64,000 nucleotides of DNA from Gyromitra esculenta (GCA_038503075.1 JBCAML010000005.1:620001-684000); one strand, 5' to 3'; numbered from the stretch's first letter, positions 12,948 through 25,659 are shown. Program-made: numbers and translations. Notes: generated by a model not told the origin, from the sequence alone.

Positions 12948-13617
12948 CGATATGATGATGGTCTCTGATGATGGAATGGCTGGTTAGTTGGCTGTGTGGA
13001 AGATGGTGATGGGGTGGGGAAGGCAAGCAGCGGCCTGTGGAGGGGTGGGTGGTGGAGAGAGGATGAGTGGGTGGTAGAGGGAACCATGGAAATATTAATG
13101 ATAGTAATAGTAACAGTCGTATGTAGTAGTAGCGGGATTGGAGGAGCCATTGAATTTTGGATTGGAACCGTTCACTGATTCGTAGCAGCGGGAGCAGGCT
13201 AACAGAGGGAGCTAGTGTCCTAGCGTAACTCTGGGACTAAGATGCTAAGATGCTAGATGGAAGCGTTGGTATATCATACTCTGCTCCACCTCCACCCAAT
13301 GGAGGGATGAGAGGCATAGGGCTGGACTCAATGAGATAAGGCAAAAGAACAGTTGGTTGCTGCATGGGATGTGCTCCGTGTGTTGCATACATACATCTAG
13401 AAATCACAGGCAGACAAGCGGGCACTTCAATCATGCATACATGTACTATGACGGTGGGGGGCCGTCTGTTTGCCAAATCGTCTGATTGTCGTTGTCCAGG
13501 TAACATACGCCAACGATCTAATCTGATCTGACCTGGTTGATTAGATCTTGTCTGTAGAAAAATGTCAGATTAGATAACGGGAGACGGTGATCTTCCCCCC
13601 TGGTGCGATTGATGGCT

Positions 13618-13630
13618 TTCTAGACGATTC
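13618..13630 (+). promoter_or_regulatory. Putative heat-shock element
   Basis: TTCTAGACGATTC matches the three-unit heat-shock element TTCnnGAAnnTTC with one mismatch (GAC for GAA), about 350 bp before the AHA1 ATG. A second imperfect match, TTCTCGAAATGTC, lies at 13770-13782 inside the possible leader intron. AHA1 is an Hsf1 target in yeast, which makes the sites plausible. Imperfect matches of this kind also occur by chance. Confidence 0.35.
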
Positions 13631-13749
13631 GACTCCTCAAGCTCTCTTCTTCTTTAAAGAACGTCCCCCTTTTAATTCCTTTCCCCGCTTTCCCGTCCAT
13701 CTCGCTTCTTTCATTAAACTTCACCGCTTCTCTCAGGCATCTCTATCAG

Positions 13750-13927
13750 GTACGTGAGCTCTTTCCGTTTTCTCGAAATGTCCATCTGTCCTCATCTCAG
13801 CCCGGTTACTTCCGTTGCTGGGAAGAACGCTGCCTTTCTCGCTCTGTCCACTGAGAATCACTCGCTCTGTCCCACCTGGTGTCTCTCACCCGCTAACGTT
13901 CGTTTCTACCTAAAAAAAAAAGGGCAG
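13750..13927 (+). other. Possible 5' UTR intron of AHA1
   Basis: A strong donor (CAG|GTACGTGAG) at 13750, a branch-point-like GCTAAC at 13892 and an acceptor (GGGCAG) ending at 13927 frame a 178-bp intron that would end 53 bp before the AHA1 start codon. Placement and motifs fit a leader intron, but only transcript data can confirm it. Confidence 0.45.
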
Positions 13928-13980
13928 TCTATTTAGAACTTTTCAATCAATCGTACATATATTTAAATAAACTCTTCACA

Positions 13981-15412
13981 ATGGTTCTTCACAACCCCAA
14001 TAACTGGCACTGGGTCAACAAGGACGCTCGCGAATGGGCTCAAAAATACTTCAACGACAAGCTCACGGTCCTTTCCGTTAGCCAGGGTGATGTGTCTGCA
14101 AAAATTGATAAAGTCTTGAGCGTGGAGGGTGATGTTGACGTCTCCCAGAGAAAGGGAAAGGTCATTACTCTGTTCGATGTCAAACTCCGTCTCGAGTTTT
14201 CTGGTACGTTCAATTAGTTAGCTGTGAGCTAGTTGGTATCATGAACAGTGGAACTTATATACACGAATTATGTTTCATGGCAGGCAAAACATCTAGCGGG
14301 GATGACGCTTCTGGTAGCATTACCGTCCCCGAAGTTGCCCATGACACCGAGGAGGATGAATACGTCGTAGGTTCCTCAATTGCCTTTTTGATGCTAAGAC
14401 ATACATCATAGCTAACTTACACGCCCCAAGTTCGAAATCGATGTCTATTCTGACAATAAGGAAAAACAAGCCGTTCGCGATCTTGTCCGCACGCAACTCG
14501 TGCCTCAACTCCGCAGAGCCCTCTACGGATTCTCCGCCGACCTCATTACTGAACATGGCAAAGACATCCAACACGCACCTAGCTCTGCCCCAACAACCCC
14601 CAAACCTGCTACTGCCTCCTCTTCTTCATCTCCCGCTCCAGCTTTGGGCTCCACCAAAACTGAGCAAGGAAAAGCTACCGCGAGCTCTAGCCGGTTGGTT
14701 AATACTCTTACCATCACAGATGATATCGAGTTTCAAACTTCAGCCGAACAGCTGTATTCAGTCTTTGTAGACCCACAAAGAGTCGCAGCATTCACCCGGT
14801 CACCGCCGCAGAACTTTGAGCCAAAGGAGGGCGGTAAATTTAGTTTGTTTGGGGGCAATGTTGAGGGAGTATTTAAAGTACTGGAGACGAGCAGGAAGAT
14901 TGTGCAGTCGTGGAGGTTGGGAGGCTGGCCGAAGGGTAAGTCACACAAAATCACTCACTACATGTTTTACCTTTACTAGTGCAACAGAAGAGAAGTTACA
15001 GACATGCTAAACAAAAACTCTTAATCTCCTGCGGGATATCACGAGTAAAACAGGACACTACTCAACCCTTACCCTTGTTTTTGACCAAGGTAGTGATAGC
15101 ACCACCCTCCGACTCACATGGGATGGTGTACCAGTCGGCGAGGAAGAGGTCACAAAGCGGAACTTTGGCGAGTATTATGTCAAGAGCATCAAGCAAACTT
15201 TCGGGTACAGTACCTCCCTTCCTCGTCGCCCTCGCCCTTCTTATCCCCTTTCTATGAAGCATATGAACCCCGCTATATCATTTCCTCCGTCTGCTGTTAC
15301 TGTACAACCTGATTCTGCGTTTCTATTTGGGGTCAAAATTGTGGCGCTGGTTTGTATGCCAATTGTTGCGGTGTTGCTTGTGCCAATAGCGAAAAAAGCA
15401 CTGAATGTGTAA
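13981..15412 (+). CDS. AHA1: Aha1-type Hsp90 ATPase activator with C-terminal tail
   Basis: Four exons, 13981..14203, 14284..14366, 14431..14935 and 15054..15412, join in frame to 389 aa. The start MVLHNPNNWHWVNKDAREWA is the classic Aha1 N-terminus. The N-domain (about 10-150) binds the Hsp90 middle domain. A Ser/Pro/Ala linker (STKTEQGKATASS) leads to the AHSA1/START-like C-domain (about 225-340, with IEFQTSAEQLYSVFVD and FEPKEGGKFSLFGGNV). The protein stimulates Hsp90 ATPase activity in the cytosol. Family members usually stop shortly after the IKQTFGF-like motif. Here the frame stays open for about 58 more codons and ends in a hydrophobic segment (about 361-384, FGVKIVALVCMPIVAVLLV) followed by KKALNV, which resembles a tail anchor. 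An unseen last intron is the main alternative for this end. Confidence 0.9.
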
Positions 15413-18400
15413 TTTGTCAGGAGCTTTTTTCTCTATTTTACTTTTTATTTTACCTTTATTTTTATGTATGAGGCATGTTTTTGTTTATATGGGGACCATA
15501 AGCGGGTGAGAAAAGTTGAGAACAGAGGCGGGGGAGGTAATGTAATACTGCAACGTTGTGGTGGAGAGAGAGAGAGAGAGGATGGGGGGCGGAGAACACG
15601 GCTACGTTTGACCAACCACTAACGTACTCTCCGCGTTATCTGGAAACAGTTTCGGTACCGTCCTGTAATACCCGTTTCATAAGCAAAGAGAAAAAAAGTT
15701 AAGCGAGACGATTTGCACGACGAAGAGAAAGACCGGAACAGGATCGTATATTTTCCCTATGGTATGGGCCGGCAAGGTAGGGGAGGGGCGAAGGGGGAAC
15801 GATGGGGAAGATACCGGGAATGCATGATATCGGCTGTGGCTTTAACGGTGTGGAATGCGAGTTCTCGGTACACAATTCATGGCAATGGCAGGGTTTATTG
15901 GTTTTTAATAGAAAAAAATCTAAATCTTAGAGAACTTTCAGCCTTTTCATCATGCTGCTGCAGCATCTACTTCTTGCAAGATGCGATTACAAAATTAATC
16001 TTACTGCAGGTAGCGATAAAATTAACTATGCCGTACCTGCGTGATCACCCCCAAAACCCAAGCTCAAGCAAAAGATATTATGGGGCGAGATGCGATCTTG
16101 GTGCAAAGTCGACTGCATATGTCTCAGAGATCCGGCTGAGTCGTGTTCTTGTGCTCCCGTCATAGTCGGGTCACTCGGATATGTGTTAATGCTGCAAGGG
16201 CTGGATCGCTTCTTTTTTTCGCTCTCGCTTGCGGCTGTCACAGTAAGCCTGCTTCAAAGCCTCACCATCGCAACCACCACGTCCCTTCTTCAAAGCTAAG
16301 CATACATGTGGTGAGAACGTTAACGCAGGAATGTTAATGGAAGACGTGGAATGCACAGAAGGCCGCAACGTAGTAAAACCCCGCCCCGTGCTTGTGTCGT
16401 AGAAATAGTTTATCTGCAAGATATGACTATCATTTCTGCGGACGTTTTTTTTTCTCTTCAATGTAGGGTACTCTGTATCACCGTTTTGTAATATGTAGGG
16501 TCGGTCGATTTGGTTCACTCAGGTAAAAGGCCCAAGGCAGGACAAAACTTAGCTCCCTTCCCCCCCTGCATTGCCACTGCCTCGCAGTGAATACAGGAAT
16601 TTAAGCTTTTTTAGCCTTTCGTTGCGATGAAGATGAGGTGAGGTGAGGTGATGATGCTTGTGCCTCCTATGCTAGCTGCGAGGAGAGAGGCGCATTGTTC
16701 GCGCTCGACATGGGGGGATGGGAGTTCAAGGGGTGGCTTAGACAATTATTAAAAATTAAAAATTAAAAAAAAAGCTGAAAATTTTATAATTTGCCATTCG
16801 GTAAAACCCAAAATAGATAGTTGACGGAAATGAGATGAATTTGGGGGGAGGGGGAGGGGAGAAGTAATAAAATATTGACAAGTTAGGTCTGGCAACGAGA
16901 CCAAATAAAATAATAATTAAATATTTATTTAATAGCTGGCTAGCCCATCGGAGGTTTTTATTTAATTTCTTTTTTCGCTCTGGGTTTAGTTTCAGATCAG
17001 ACGAACTTGATCCACACCCCCTTCCCCCTCCATTGCAATTATTGCGCAAGATGACTCGAGACGCGTTTTTATTTTCATCGTGAGTTTCCATCAGTGGCGT
17101 TTCGTTTCGTTTCGGGAAATTAGAGTTAGCCACTCAGCTATCGCGTGTGCTATTTGCGGGCGGCAGTGATTTGATTGGATCACGCTCTACACGCTCAGCT
17201 GTTCTAAACAAATAAAATCAGGCTTGTGCTTTCCTCAATGGGCACCAGGGAAAATGAGAATAATTAGAAAAACCATCTAATTCTAGCTGGAAGTAAAGAA
17301 CGAACGATGTAAGGTTAGTTGGTAAAACTGATCTTTTTTTGGAATCCTCTTTTTTGTGGAGATTTCCAGATAAACAAATCTTAGCTTGTAGTCGCTTGAT
17401 TGGACACGGTGGTTAAACATCGCGATCTTCTACCCTTCTTATCATTAATATCCATTTGACGCGACAAACAAAATGAAGCCCCCCGAAGATATGGGAATAA
17501 TTAGAAGAGATCATTCGAAAAGAACGGGTGGATGCAAGGTTGGAAAGCTGACGATTTTCAATGTTTTCCTGGGGAAATTCCAGCCGCCATCAAGGTGGTA
17601 AACTACTAGTAAAGTCACAGTTGTAATTTCGAAGTTTCATCTCCTTCTCAACACGCGTACTCTAAAGCTGAAGACGGGTCTCCAACGATCGTCACTCACT
17701 CGACCCGGAGTAGCGCCGGAGAGAATAATCTAGAGGGTTTACAATTTCTGCTGCCAAAGGCAGCCTTTAAGGCACAGACCGGTGAAGCTCAGGGTAGTCA
17801 CAAACATTCGTTTCGTTTCGTTTCGGGTGCCATTTACTGTGACTCGGCCTTGCCTTCTCTACTAAGGTGGATTATGCGATTCATGATAGTAATTGTGGCG
17901 CTTAGTTGCTTGCGGTTTGTTGTTGTCGTCATATCATCAGGCGAGATTAACTTGGCTTTTTTTCTTCCTTTTTTTCTACCGTGCTTTCTTTGCTTGAATT
18001 TACTTCGTCCGTGCTCAGACGTCATCATAGTCCACATTATCATTGCTTCCTTTCTTCCTTCTTTTACATTTGTTTCTTTTTCTTTCTTTTTCTTCCCTTT
18101 CTTTTCTTTTTCCCCCTCGAACCGTTGAGTTTCCCGTTCCGCAATTGGGGAATACCGCCGGAGAAAAAAAATCAAAGAAGAAAAAGACAGGGTGCTGTTG
18201 TCCAGTGACAGTTCATGAAGAGACAAATTCATGCATCAATATGCACCCACCACACGCACACTCGGATGCCCTCGGCGCGGCTTACGGCGGCAGAGAGAGA
18301 GGGGGAGGAATATGTAGAGTAACTTATGGCAGCACCGAGCGGCGGCGTGGCGGAGTTTTTTTTTTTGCTCAATTGCTTGTCACCCCGCCATTCGTGGACT

Positions 18401-20879
18401 CGGACTAAGGTTAGTGATTGGGTGACGATCAATCCACTTGATGAGCAAACGACTTTTCTCGTCTTCTTCTGCTTCCTTTGCTTCTCCGCATCCCGGCTTA
18501 ATGCGATATGTGATGTGTAAACTATCTATCTCGACTTGAACCATCCTATGATCTACACCCCAAGGATGAAGAGGGGTGATCTTCCTGGTATATTTTTTGC
18601 TGTCTTGTCTCCACCGGAAGCTAGTAAAGTTGAGGAGAGGGAAGGGTATGGGGGAACCCTTGCTTTTGGTTTTGCGTATGCGCGGTAAGAACAGTGAGCG
18701 ACGACGACGACGACGACGACGACAATGTTTACAATACTTACCTACATGCTGTGGGGTATGGTATTAGTTAGCTAGGGAGTCGTGGTTTATGTTGGTTTTC
18801 TTTTTTTGTTTAGGGCAAATATATCGAATCGCCGGCGGGAATGTGCATTACGGTGCAGTGTGCCGTGCGAATACCCATATAAGTTAAAATCCGATTTATT
18901 TTGGAGGATTTTGTTTTATTTTATTTTAAACAATTTCCTGATCGGTTTGCTCGCTAAGGGAAGGGGATCTATTATTGACCATTCCTATAGGCATTTGAAT
19001 CCCATTCCAGTTGGGCGTAACCCGACACAATGGATTGATCCGAGGATCACGAGAAGGGCAAGAGGATCACAAGAAAGTAGGTAGGTAGCGCTCGGTAACG
19101 TCGTCCTATCTCGCGCGGGGAGATACATGTGAGTACATACATTACATGCGATGCGATGAAAGGTTTTCCTCCCCCCTCACCCTTCCCTTCTCTTCTCATT
19201 TTTTCCCCTTCCCTTTTCGCCTATATGTGATGGGTGCTTTTGATAGAGGAAGTCTTACGAGTCTCTGGGAGGAGAGCCACAGGCAAGCGCGCGCTCTCAG
19301 GGTTCAATGCTCGTACATGAAACTGGCTGTCCAGAAATACTTGCATACTGAAATTAGAGGGGATGGTTGGAATTCTGCATACTGCAGGCGAGACCCCGTT
19401 CGGTAACGCCGCAGATCTTGCCCGCGTACCTTTCCTGCCTAGGCGTGGCTTTCGCGCTATTTGTGGCTGGTACCAATTCAGGTACTTTCGCTCCCACTCC
19501 CGAGTAACTGAGCGGGTGATGGGACTAAATTCAGCCTTCGGAGTCTGTCACCAAAGTCACCACCACCCGCCGTGCTGCCAGGTCGGGACGGTTGAACGCA
19601 GCAGGTCCGCGTTGTTTCCTGTTACTTGCATAGCCACAAAAGTTTCACTGGCCGAGGATGTTTTTCCCTCTATCTCTGTCTTCGGCTCAGTCTGGCAAGT
19701 TAATCCAGGTATCTCGTTGGTGTCTTTGTCGTAATGCAGGTCGGTCCGTCCCTGTTCGCAGAGATGATGATGGGAGGTTTGCCCATCATTCACCACTTAC
19801 GTAGCGTACGCCTAGTAGGACAATTGCCAGACATACAGATAGACAGGTTGAATATGTACGCATCCGCTGGCCTGGCTGATGGTGTTGGCTGTTGCACTTG
19901 CTTTCCTTCGACCATCTCCTGTAATTCTCTTCTCTCATGGTATTCCTGAAAATGCCAGTCGCCTTGACGCTCCAGAAATTCCTCGCTTGACTCCTGTCTG
20001 TACTCCTTTCGTTGCCTGCTACCTCTTGACACTCTTGCTACCGATCTTCCCATACGCCCCCTGCTTGGCGTTTGACTGGAACGTGCCCATCACCACCATA
20101 CATCACTCTCCCCAGGGCGCTGGTGGACCCCTTGCGGCGGGATAACCTAACATAGGGGAGGGAAGGGGGCCTGCTAGCATTGGTCAGCCTCCGCTCCTGT
20201 TTCTGTTTCGGAGGGACACGATTGCGCGCGTTACGTGACCCGATATCGCATCTTGGGGAGATTTTGTGTCCAGCCGCCTGGTTGGTCTCTCTTCTGCTGC
20301 TCGCTCGTTCGCTGGTGGCTAGCTGGCTCGTGAAGCTGCTGCAAGTGTTTCTGGCCACACTGTCCACGCTCCAATTTGCAGGACAGCAAAACGGGCACAC
20401 AGACATTCAAGCCCCCCTCACCCCTCCTCCACAGTGCAGACACCTGAACCCCTGCCAGCCCTCTTTCCACCGTGACGCAGGTTTGCTTTAAAGCACCAGG
20501 CGCCCGCCCCCCCCAGTTTCCTGCTCACTCCAGGCTGTGCTTCATTCAATATTGCTCTTACTTACATCTATCAATTCAATAATCACATTCCTCCGCCTTC
20601 AATCATTACATCCGCCTCTGCCTCCACCCTTTGCAGAGTTACCCTTTAAACAGCGGTCCGGGACCCATCTTTCGCCTAACTATTGCCCACCCCCATTCAA
20701 TCCCCACACTACCTTATATTAAAGCCTATCCCTCCCGCCTCGCTCCAGTGTCACTTCGATAGAGACATTTACGGTTATTGCTACTACGATTCTACGAACA
20801 TCCACTACAACATAGCTACTACTGTCTTAGTACCTAATACTTAGTCAACCTCACGTGATAAAATATTCAATCAACCACA
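15413..20879. other. Long intergenic region upstream of cyclin gene
   Basis: No protein gene could be supported over 5.5 kb. It contains simple repeats: (GA)n near 15567, GAGGT units near 16637 and (GAC)8 near 18700. Two exact copies of CGTTTCGTTTCGTTTCGGG lie at 17098 and 17809. 18.5-20.9 kb is GC-richer and pyrimidine-rich near 20,460-20,870, which probably includes the promoter and a long 5' leader of the cyclin gene. ORFs here are short and low-complexity. Confidence 0.5.
18698..18723 (+). repeat. (GAC)n trinucleotide microsatellite
   Basis: About eight uninterrupted GAC units lie in non-coding DNA, inside a short ORF with no other support. Confidence 0.9.
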
Positions 20880-22076
20880 ATGTCGACTATGTCTCGCAAA
20901 GCTGCCCTCGAGGAGTTCGTTCGCCGTCCTGTAACAAAGGAGATGATAACATATCTGTCCATTAAAGCTGGCAATGTTATCAAGTGTGAACAGAGCTCCC
21001 CGGCTCTTCCACCCACCCCTCCATCAACCCCTCCACACGGAGATTCCCATACCGATTTCTCCCTAAGGAAGCCTCTACTGCCTACCCTTGAGCAATTTAT
21101 TACTTCCATTGTCGACCGGTCACATGTGCAGGTCCCTACTCTCATGTCGAGCTTGGTTTACCTTGAGAGACTCCAGAAGCGACTTCCAGCTGTAGCAAAG
21201 GGCATGCGTTGCACTGTCCACCGTATCTTCCTCGCATCCCTCATTCTCGCCGCTAAAAACTTGAATGACTCTTCCCCAAAAAACAAACATTGGGCTAAAT
21301 ACAGTATGGTACGCGGCTTTGACGGCTTTGGGTTTTCGTTGACGGAAGTGAACTTGATGGAGAAGCAGCTCTTGTTCTTGTTGGATTGGGATTTGAGGAT
21401 CACCCAGGAGGATCTGTATGAGCACCTCGAACCGTTCCTTACTCCCATCATTGAGCAACACGAACGCGAGATGGAAGAGAAGCTGGAATTGGAGCGAGAA
21501 CAGCAACAGCAAGAGTTCGAGGAACAGCAAGCAATCATTGCCATGAAGATGGAACTGCAGACCAAATCACGACCATTGTACTCCTCATCAATCTCGTCAA
21601 ACTCATCATACTACCTTCCCACACATTCATATGTCGATTGCACACCTCCAATGCAACACTCACACTCGACTCCCCCATCAAGCTCTTCAGGTCGTTCATC
21701 GCGAGCATCTGAGCGATCTGTTGATCACCCATACCACGGCCATGCACTACGATCTCAACGTCGGTCTATCACAGCCGAATACTTCTACCCCACACCACCT
21801 TCCACTGCTCCTTCGTCGACTCTGATCCCGAGTCTTGCCCGCAGTGGTACTACATCAAGCATAGCCTCTTCGAACGCATCATCACCCGCTACACCATCAG
21901 TTGTCATGATGCGAAGCCTTCTCCCTTCAATGGAGTCTGGGAAGAAGAAGCAGCGGTCCGCAGGCGGCAGCTCAACCGGAAGCCTTCTCAGTCGTTTCTT
22001 GTCTAGTGCATCAAGCCACGAGAAGAGTATTTCTATGTCGCGATCATCATCATCGCGATCACAGCAATATGTTTGA
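20880..22076 (+). CDS. Pho85-type G1/S cyclin (Pcl1/PclA-like)
   Basis: A single exon of 398 aa from the ATG at 20880. Residues about 60-180 form the cyclin box of the Pcl group (PF08613 type): [57 protein letters not shown] and [18 protein letters not shown]. These cyclins activate the kinase Pho85/PhoA in late G1 or during sporulation (Pcl1/Pcl2 in yeast, PclA in Aspergillus nidulans). Residues about 195-230 are Glu/Gln-rich and probably helical. The remaining 165 residues are Ser/Pro-rich with short TPP and SP sites, typical of an unstable tail regulated by phosphorylation. No intron is needed. The upstream leader looks long and CT-rich. The family call is firm, but the exact paralogue is not resolved. 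Confidence 0.88.
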   Translation: MSTMSRKAALEEFVRRPVTKEMITYLSIKAGNVIKCEQSSPALPPTPPSTPPHGDSHTDFSLRKPLLPTLEQFITSIVDRSHVQVPTLMSSLVYLERLQKRLPAVAKGMRCTVHRIFLASLILAAKNLNDSSPKNKHWAKYSMVRGFDGFGFSLTEVNLMEKQLLFLLDWDLRITQEDLYEHLEPFLTPIIEQHEREMEEKLELEREQQQQEFEEQQAIIAMKMELQTKSRPLYSSSISSNSSYYLPTHSYVDCTPPMQHSHSTPPSSSSGRSSRASERSVDHPYHGHALRSQRRSITAEYFYPTPPSTAPSSTLIPSLARSGTTSSIASSNASSPATPSVVMMRSLLPSMESGKKKQRSAGGSSTGSLLSRFLSSASSHEKSISMSRSSSSRSQQYV

Positions 22077-24996
22077 ATAGAAGTTTCCTTTTCTTTCAAT
22101 TAAGATATCCTCGTCCTTGTCTCGTCTTATATATTTTTTATTACTTTTAGTTTTAGTACACCCCCCCTTTTTTTTTCATTCTGTCTGGGAGACGCATAGA
22201 CTGGTAGGTCGTCTTGCAATAATTGCTGTTTTGTTTGCATTGGGGATCTTTTCATTTTTGGTATATCTTTTATACGGGATACACGGGGAGAAAGTCATTC
22301 ACAGACTACGATTTTGTAACGGTACGGAAAAGGCGCGGGGAAAGGGTTTCTCATCATCTGGGCATGGGCCGGGGGATAAGGACTGGATGGTGGTGTTCTG
22401 GGTCTGATTTGCGCGCTGCTTTGCTTTTATTAACTTGGGTCTTTGGTCCTTTTTTTTCGCACTCCTGATCACGGTACATATTGCGCTTCTATCTGCGTTC
22501 ACCTTTCTTTTGTTTTTCTATTTTGCATTGCAGCGTGGGTTTGGTTTTTGTCTGTACCTTTTTGGGAGATTTCTGGTGTTTAACGTGTAATATTTCTATG
22601 TTTTATTTCACATGCGTTTGCTTTTTTGTCCTTCATTTCTGCCTTCTCTTATGTTTTGCTATGGCTTTAAGATTATGTACAGCACGAGTTGATGGAACAA
22701 GGGAAACTTCGGATGGGGTTTATGTACTATCACGATACGTTTTGGTTATGGGTGTGAGCAGAATAAAAAAAAAAGCATTAAAAATTATCAATCTCTGCCT
22801 TCTCTTGACTACATGTACCTACTTGAGCGGAAACATTGCTGTGCTACTCTCGATGAAGATAAAGGAATTGGGTTTTTGAAAAGGTTTCAGTATTTGTGCG
22901 TTACTTAGCGCTAATATGTATATATGTATGTACTAGTATGTATGAGGCTGGAGTTCGGACGGTTTCCAAGGAATTGGATATCCTCGTCTTACGGTCTTGA
23001 GAACCTTGCGCCCCATGCATAGAACGAACCACAGACGATACATGTGATGCGACATGTCCAGTAAGGGGGGGGAAATGTCAAGAACTTCTCCTACCCCACG
23101 TGCGTCACGAACTCTTCGGAGAATGCTCTTTGTGAGGAAAGTTGGAAACATTGAAATCGGATACGACCTTCTCCTTGGTCTCCTTTGCGTAACTACGATT
23201 GGGGGACCTGAGACGAATGTGTGTGTTTGTGTGTGTGTGTTTGCTGGGTTTACTTATCCGTCTGGGGTAGATATACGTCGTACAGGGAGAAGGGTCGGTT
23301 CTGGGCGGCCGTAATGTGATGTGATGCGACGCAGGGTGGATCCGTTGCGGTGCCTGGGATCGGGCTCAGGATCTCTCTCTCCCTCTCTCCCTCTCCCTAG
23401 CTTTCTCCTTCTTCGCGAAGATTAGTTGGGGTGGTACAGTGGGATGTAGGTAGGGGTGTGTGGTTCGCATAATTGCCTACCTATGCAATAAAATAATCTC
23501 CGGGTGGGGGGGGAGGGGGAGAAAAATCGTCGCGATGGGAAGGACCGGATTATGTAGTAATTCCAATTTGCAACGTGGTTTGATGGTAAGGCATTTACTT
23601 CAGAAGCCTGATTGATAAATCGTGATGAGGAGAGACGGGTTAATTATAACCCACAGAACAGCGCGGCATGGAAAGGTTCACGGAGTTGATAACGATCGAT
23701 CATTGACGGGATTGTAATCCTATCGATGTAGGTACAACCGGTACCCGTAAGCCCTGCACAATTGAATTCAGGCCATGACAAATTTGGTGGTAGCGGATGA
23801 GGTGGGAGCTTAAGCATAATTCGACAACACAAAACGCCCACTTGGATGGAATATTGAAATTGAGAATCGAAGATTGGTCGTGGTAGAATAAAGTACATGC
23901 AGAACGATTAGAGATGTCTGTGGAGAAAAATTGATAACATCCGGTAGCGAAGAACGTAACTCTAACATTTCCCCAGGAAAAAAAGAAACCCCCCTATCCC
24001 ATTACTTTACACTCGTCACGGCAATAACGCCCGATAAACTATCACGCTGTGTTGTTCCGGCCGCAGGTCTTCAAGCACAGGTATATATTTTTTGAGCTGA
24101 TTCCAAGGGTTTTTTCTCTCTCGGCCGGATATTATCAGGTCATGAATCATAATTTTTTCTACCCCCAACACCGAAGCACTGAGGGTCGCTGCCAAAAAGC
24201 AAGTTTCCTGAGATAGTGGTTTTCCGAGCCGGTGACTACCTTGGAATAAATATTTGCTTCCGTTTGGTGTGAGATTCTTTGGATCCCCTCTAATGAGCGT
24301 CGTGTACGTGTTGATTGTTCCGGAATCGGATCGTCACGTTGGCATCCAGTATGATCGATTTTCATTGCATGCATGCGATCAACGCGTGCGTGTTCGACGA
24401 GATAGCCAGATCTTACAATTGGGAGGGCCTAGAAGCCGTCTTCTTGATATTTACTAGGTCTGGAAGTACTCCAACCACTTAAACGTCGGGCTTTCCTCAA
24501 CAAAAAAACTCTGTTTGTGGCTGAGCACCCGACTGTCTTGGTCTAGATAAAGGTTAATTGGTTGGTACTATAGCGAATGATAGGCTATGATCCACTAACA
24601 AAGGGTGCGGGGAATCAAGCATTTTTATCTCTCTCGAAAACTTCCTGTAGAACTATCAAGCTAGTCTTCAGAGTAAGCTCAAGTGCCTAAGTATCTCGTG
24701 GTTTCAGTGGTTATCACAATTTTGCATTCGTGGTTGCTTCAAAGCGTCGTGTTGACTTGAAAGTTGATCTGTCGTCCGAGTAAATGTTTTTAGTGCGTTT
24801 AACCATTTGTTAGGACTAACCACTTTTTACAGTTTTTCATGTAAAGCTTTAACTTTCGACCAAGCCACATTTGCCGTTCTTGAATACCTCCAATCACTAT
24901 TAAAGCCAGTTTCGTCCCGATGCCTATCATTCAAGACCCAATCACGTCCCAGTCTAGTTTTATCACCACCCAAATCTATTGTCCAACTCACTGATC
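22077..24996. other. Intergenic region, 3' flank of cyclin and spacer
   Basis: 22.1-22.9 kb is T-rich in the plus sense, as expected of a 3' UTR. Beyond it lie simple tracts: (GT)n near 23220-23242 and CT-rich DNA near 23371-23398. One TACATGTA is at 22810. No ORF shows a domain. Confidence 0.5.
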
Positions 24997-25659
24997 ATGG
25001 GTAGAGTTTTCACCTCCATCCGAATCACTCTCTCCCACTACTGCCCGTGCTTCCCTCCGCCTCCCCACGAGGAGGAAGGCATTGAGCTTCCAACAATTTG
25101 CCAAGCCCCAGCAGCACAAGAGCCAATGCATGTTCCCCAGAAGGAAAATTCCAAGGCTGACATTGGTGATAAGTTTTCTATCGCAAGTGGCGATAATTAT
25201 CATCCTACGTTGTCCGGACCCGACCATTTTGACTCACCTTGGAAAGCCACCCCTCATGCTACTGGAAACGCTACACCGTCTCTTTCATCAAACCGCCCAA
25301 CACCAAGAGCCACTAGGCGCTATCGTCAAACAGTTGCACTTTTTGAAGAGCTCTATGCTACGTATGTGCTCATTAAGGAAGTGTTTGAATACCTTCCTCA
25401 TAACAATCAGCACTGGTTTGAGGTGATGACGTTTTATTACAGGGTGAGGTCCTTCATAAATGAAGGCAGTGATAAGTACTTTTACTATGAAGATCGAAGT
25501 AACACTGCCACTGATGCTAATTACGGTGACGCCAAAATTGTTGTGGGTAATCTTATTGAGGAATGGGAGAAACTTGAAAGGCTTCTTGAGGAAACAATGA
25601 TCGGGCAGATGGCGCTCGAGGAAGGTTGGGAGGAAACCGTACCACATTCTTTTGTTTGA
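24997..25659 (+). CDS. Hypothetical protein, 220 aa
   Basis: An intact single-exon ORF begins at the ATG at 24997; the in-frame TTG at 24979 is not a likely start. The first 110 residues are Pro/Thr-rich and probably disordered (PCFPPPPHEEEGIELPTICQ). The second half is ordered-looking: a helical stretch TVALFEELYATYVLIKEVFE, aromatic segments (HWFEVMTFYYRVRSFI, DKYFYYED) and a C-terminal helix LIEEWEKLERLLEETMIGQM. No known domain was recognised. Codon use and length suggest a real gene, possibly lineage-restricted. It sits alone, with 1.0 kb to Fmc1. Confidence 0.55.
   Translation: MGRVFTSIRITLSHYCPCFPPPPHEEEGIELPTICQAPAAQEPMHVPQKENSKADIGDKFSIASGDNYHPTLSGPDHFDSPWKATPHATGNATPSLSSNRPTPRATRRYRQTVALFEELYATYVLIKEVFEYLPHNNQHWFEVMTFYYRVRSFINEGSDKYFYYEDRSNTATDANYGDAKIVVGNLIEEWEKLERLLEETMIGQMALEEGWEETVPHSFV

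Larger units (their letters stand above)
12948..13980. promoter_or_regulatory. Divergent promoter between Cnn_1N gene and AHA1
   Basis: This 1.0-kb region separates two outward-facing genes. The side near AHA1 is pyrimidine-rich (13630-13750), as fungal promoters often are. It carries heat-shock-element-like sites and a probable 5' leader intron, listed separately. A TACATGTA palindrome lies at 13438. Short ORFs at 12875-13506 look like non-coding sequence. Confidence 0.5.

Noticed and set aside
17834..18408. Overlapping ORFs on both strands rich in Lys/Glu or Phe/Leu
   Set aside because: Caused by long pyrimidine tracts; no domain, and both strands are open for the same reason.
20038..20491. 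ORFs of 79-122 codons on both strands upstream of the cyclin
   Set aside because: GC-rich promoter or leader DNA open in several frames at once; no domain.
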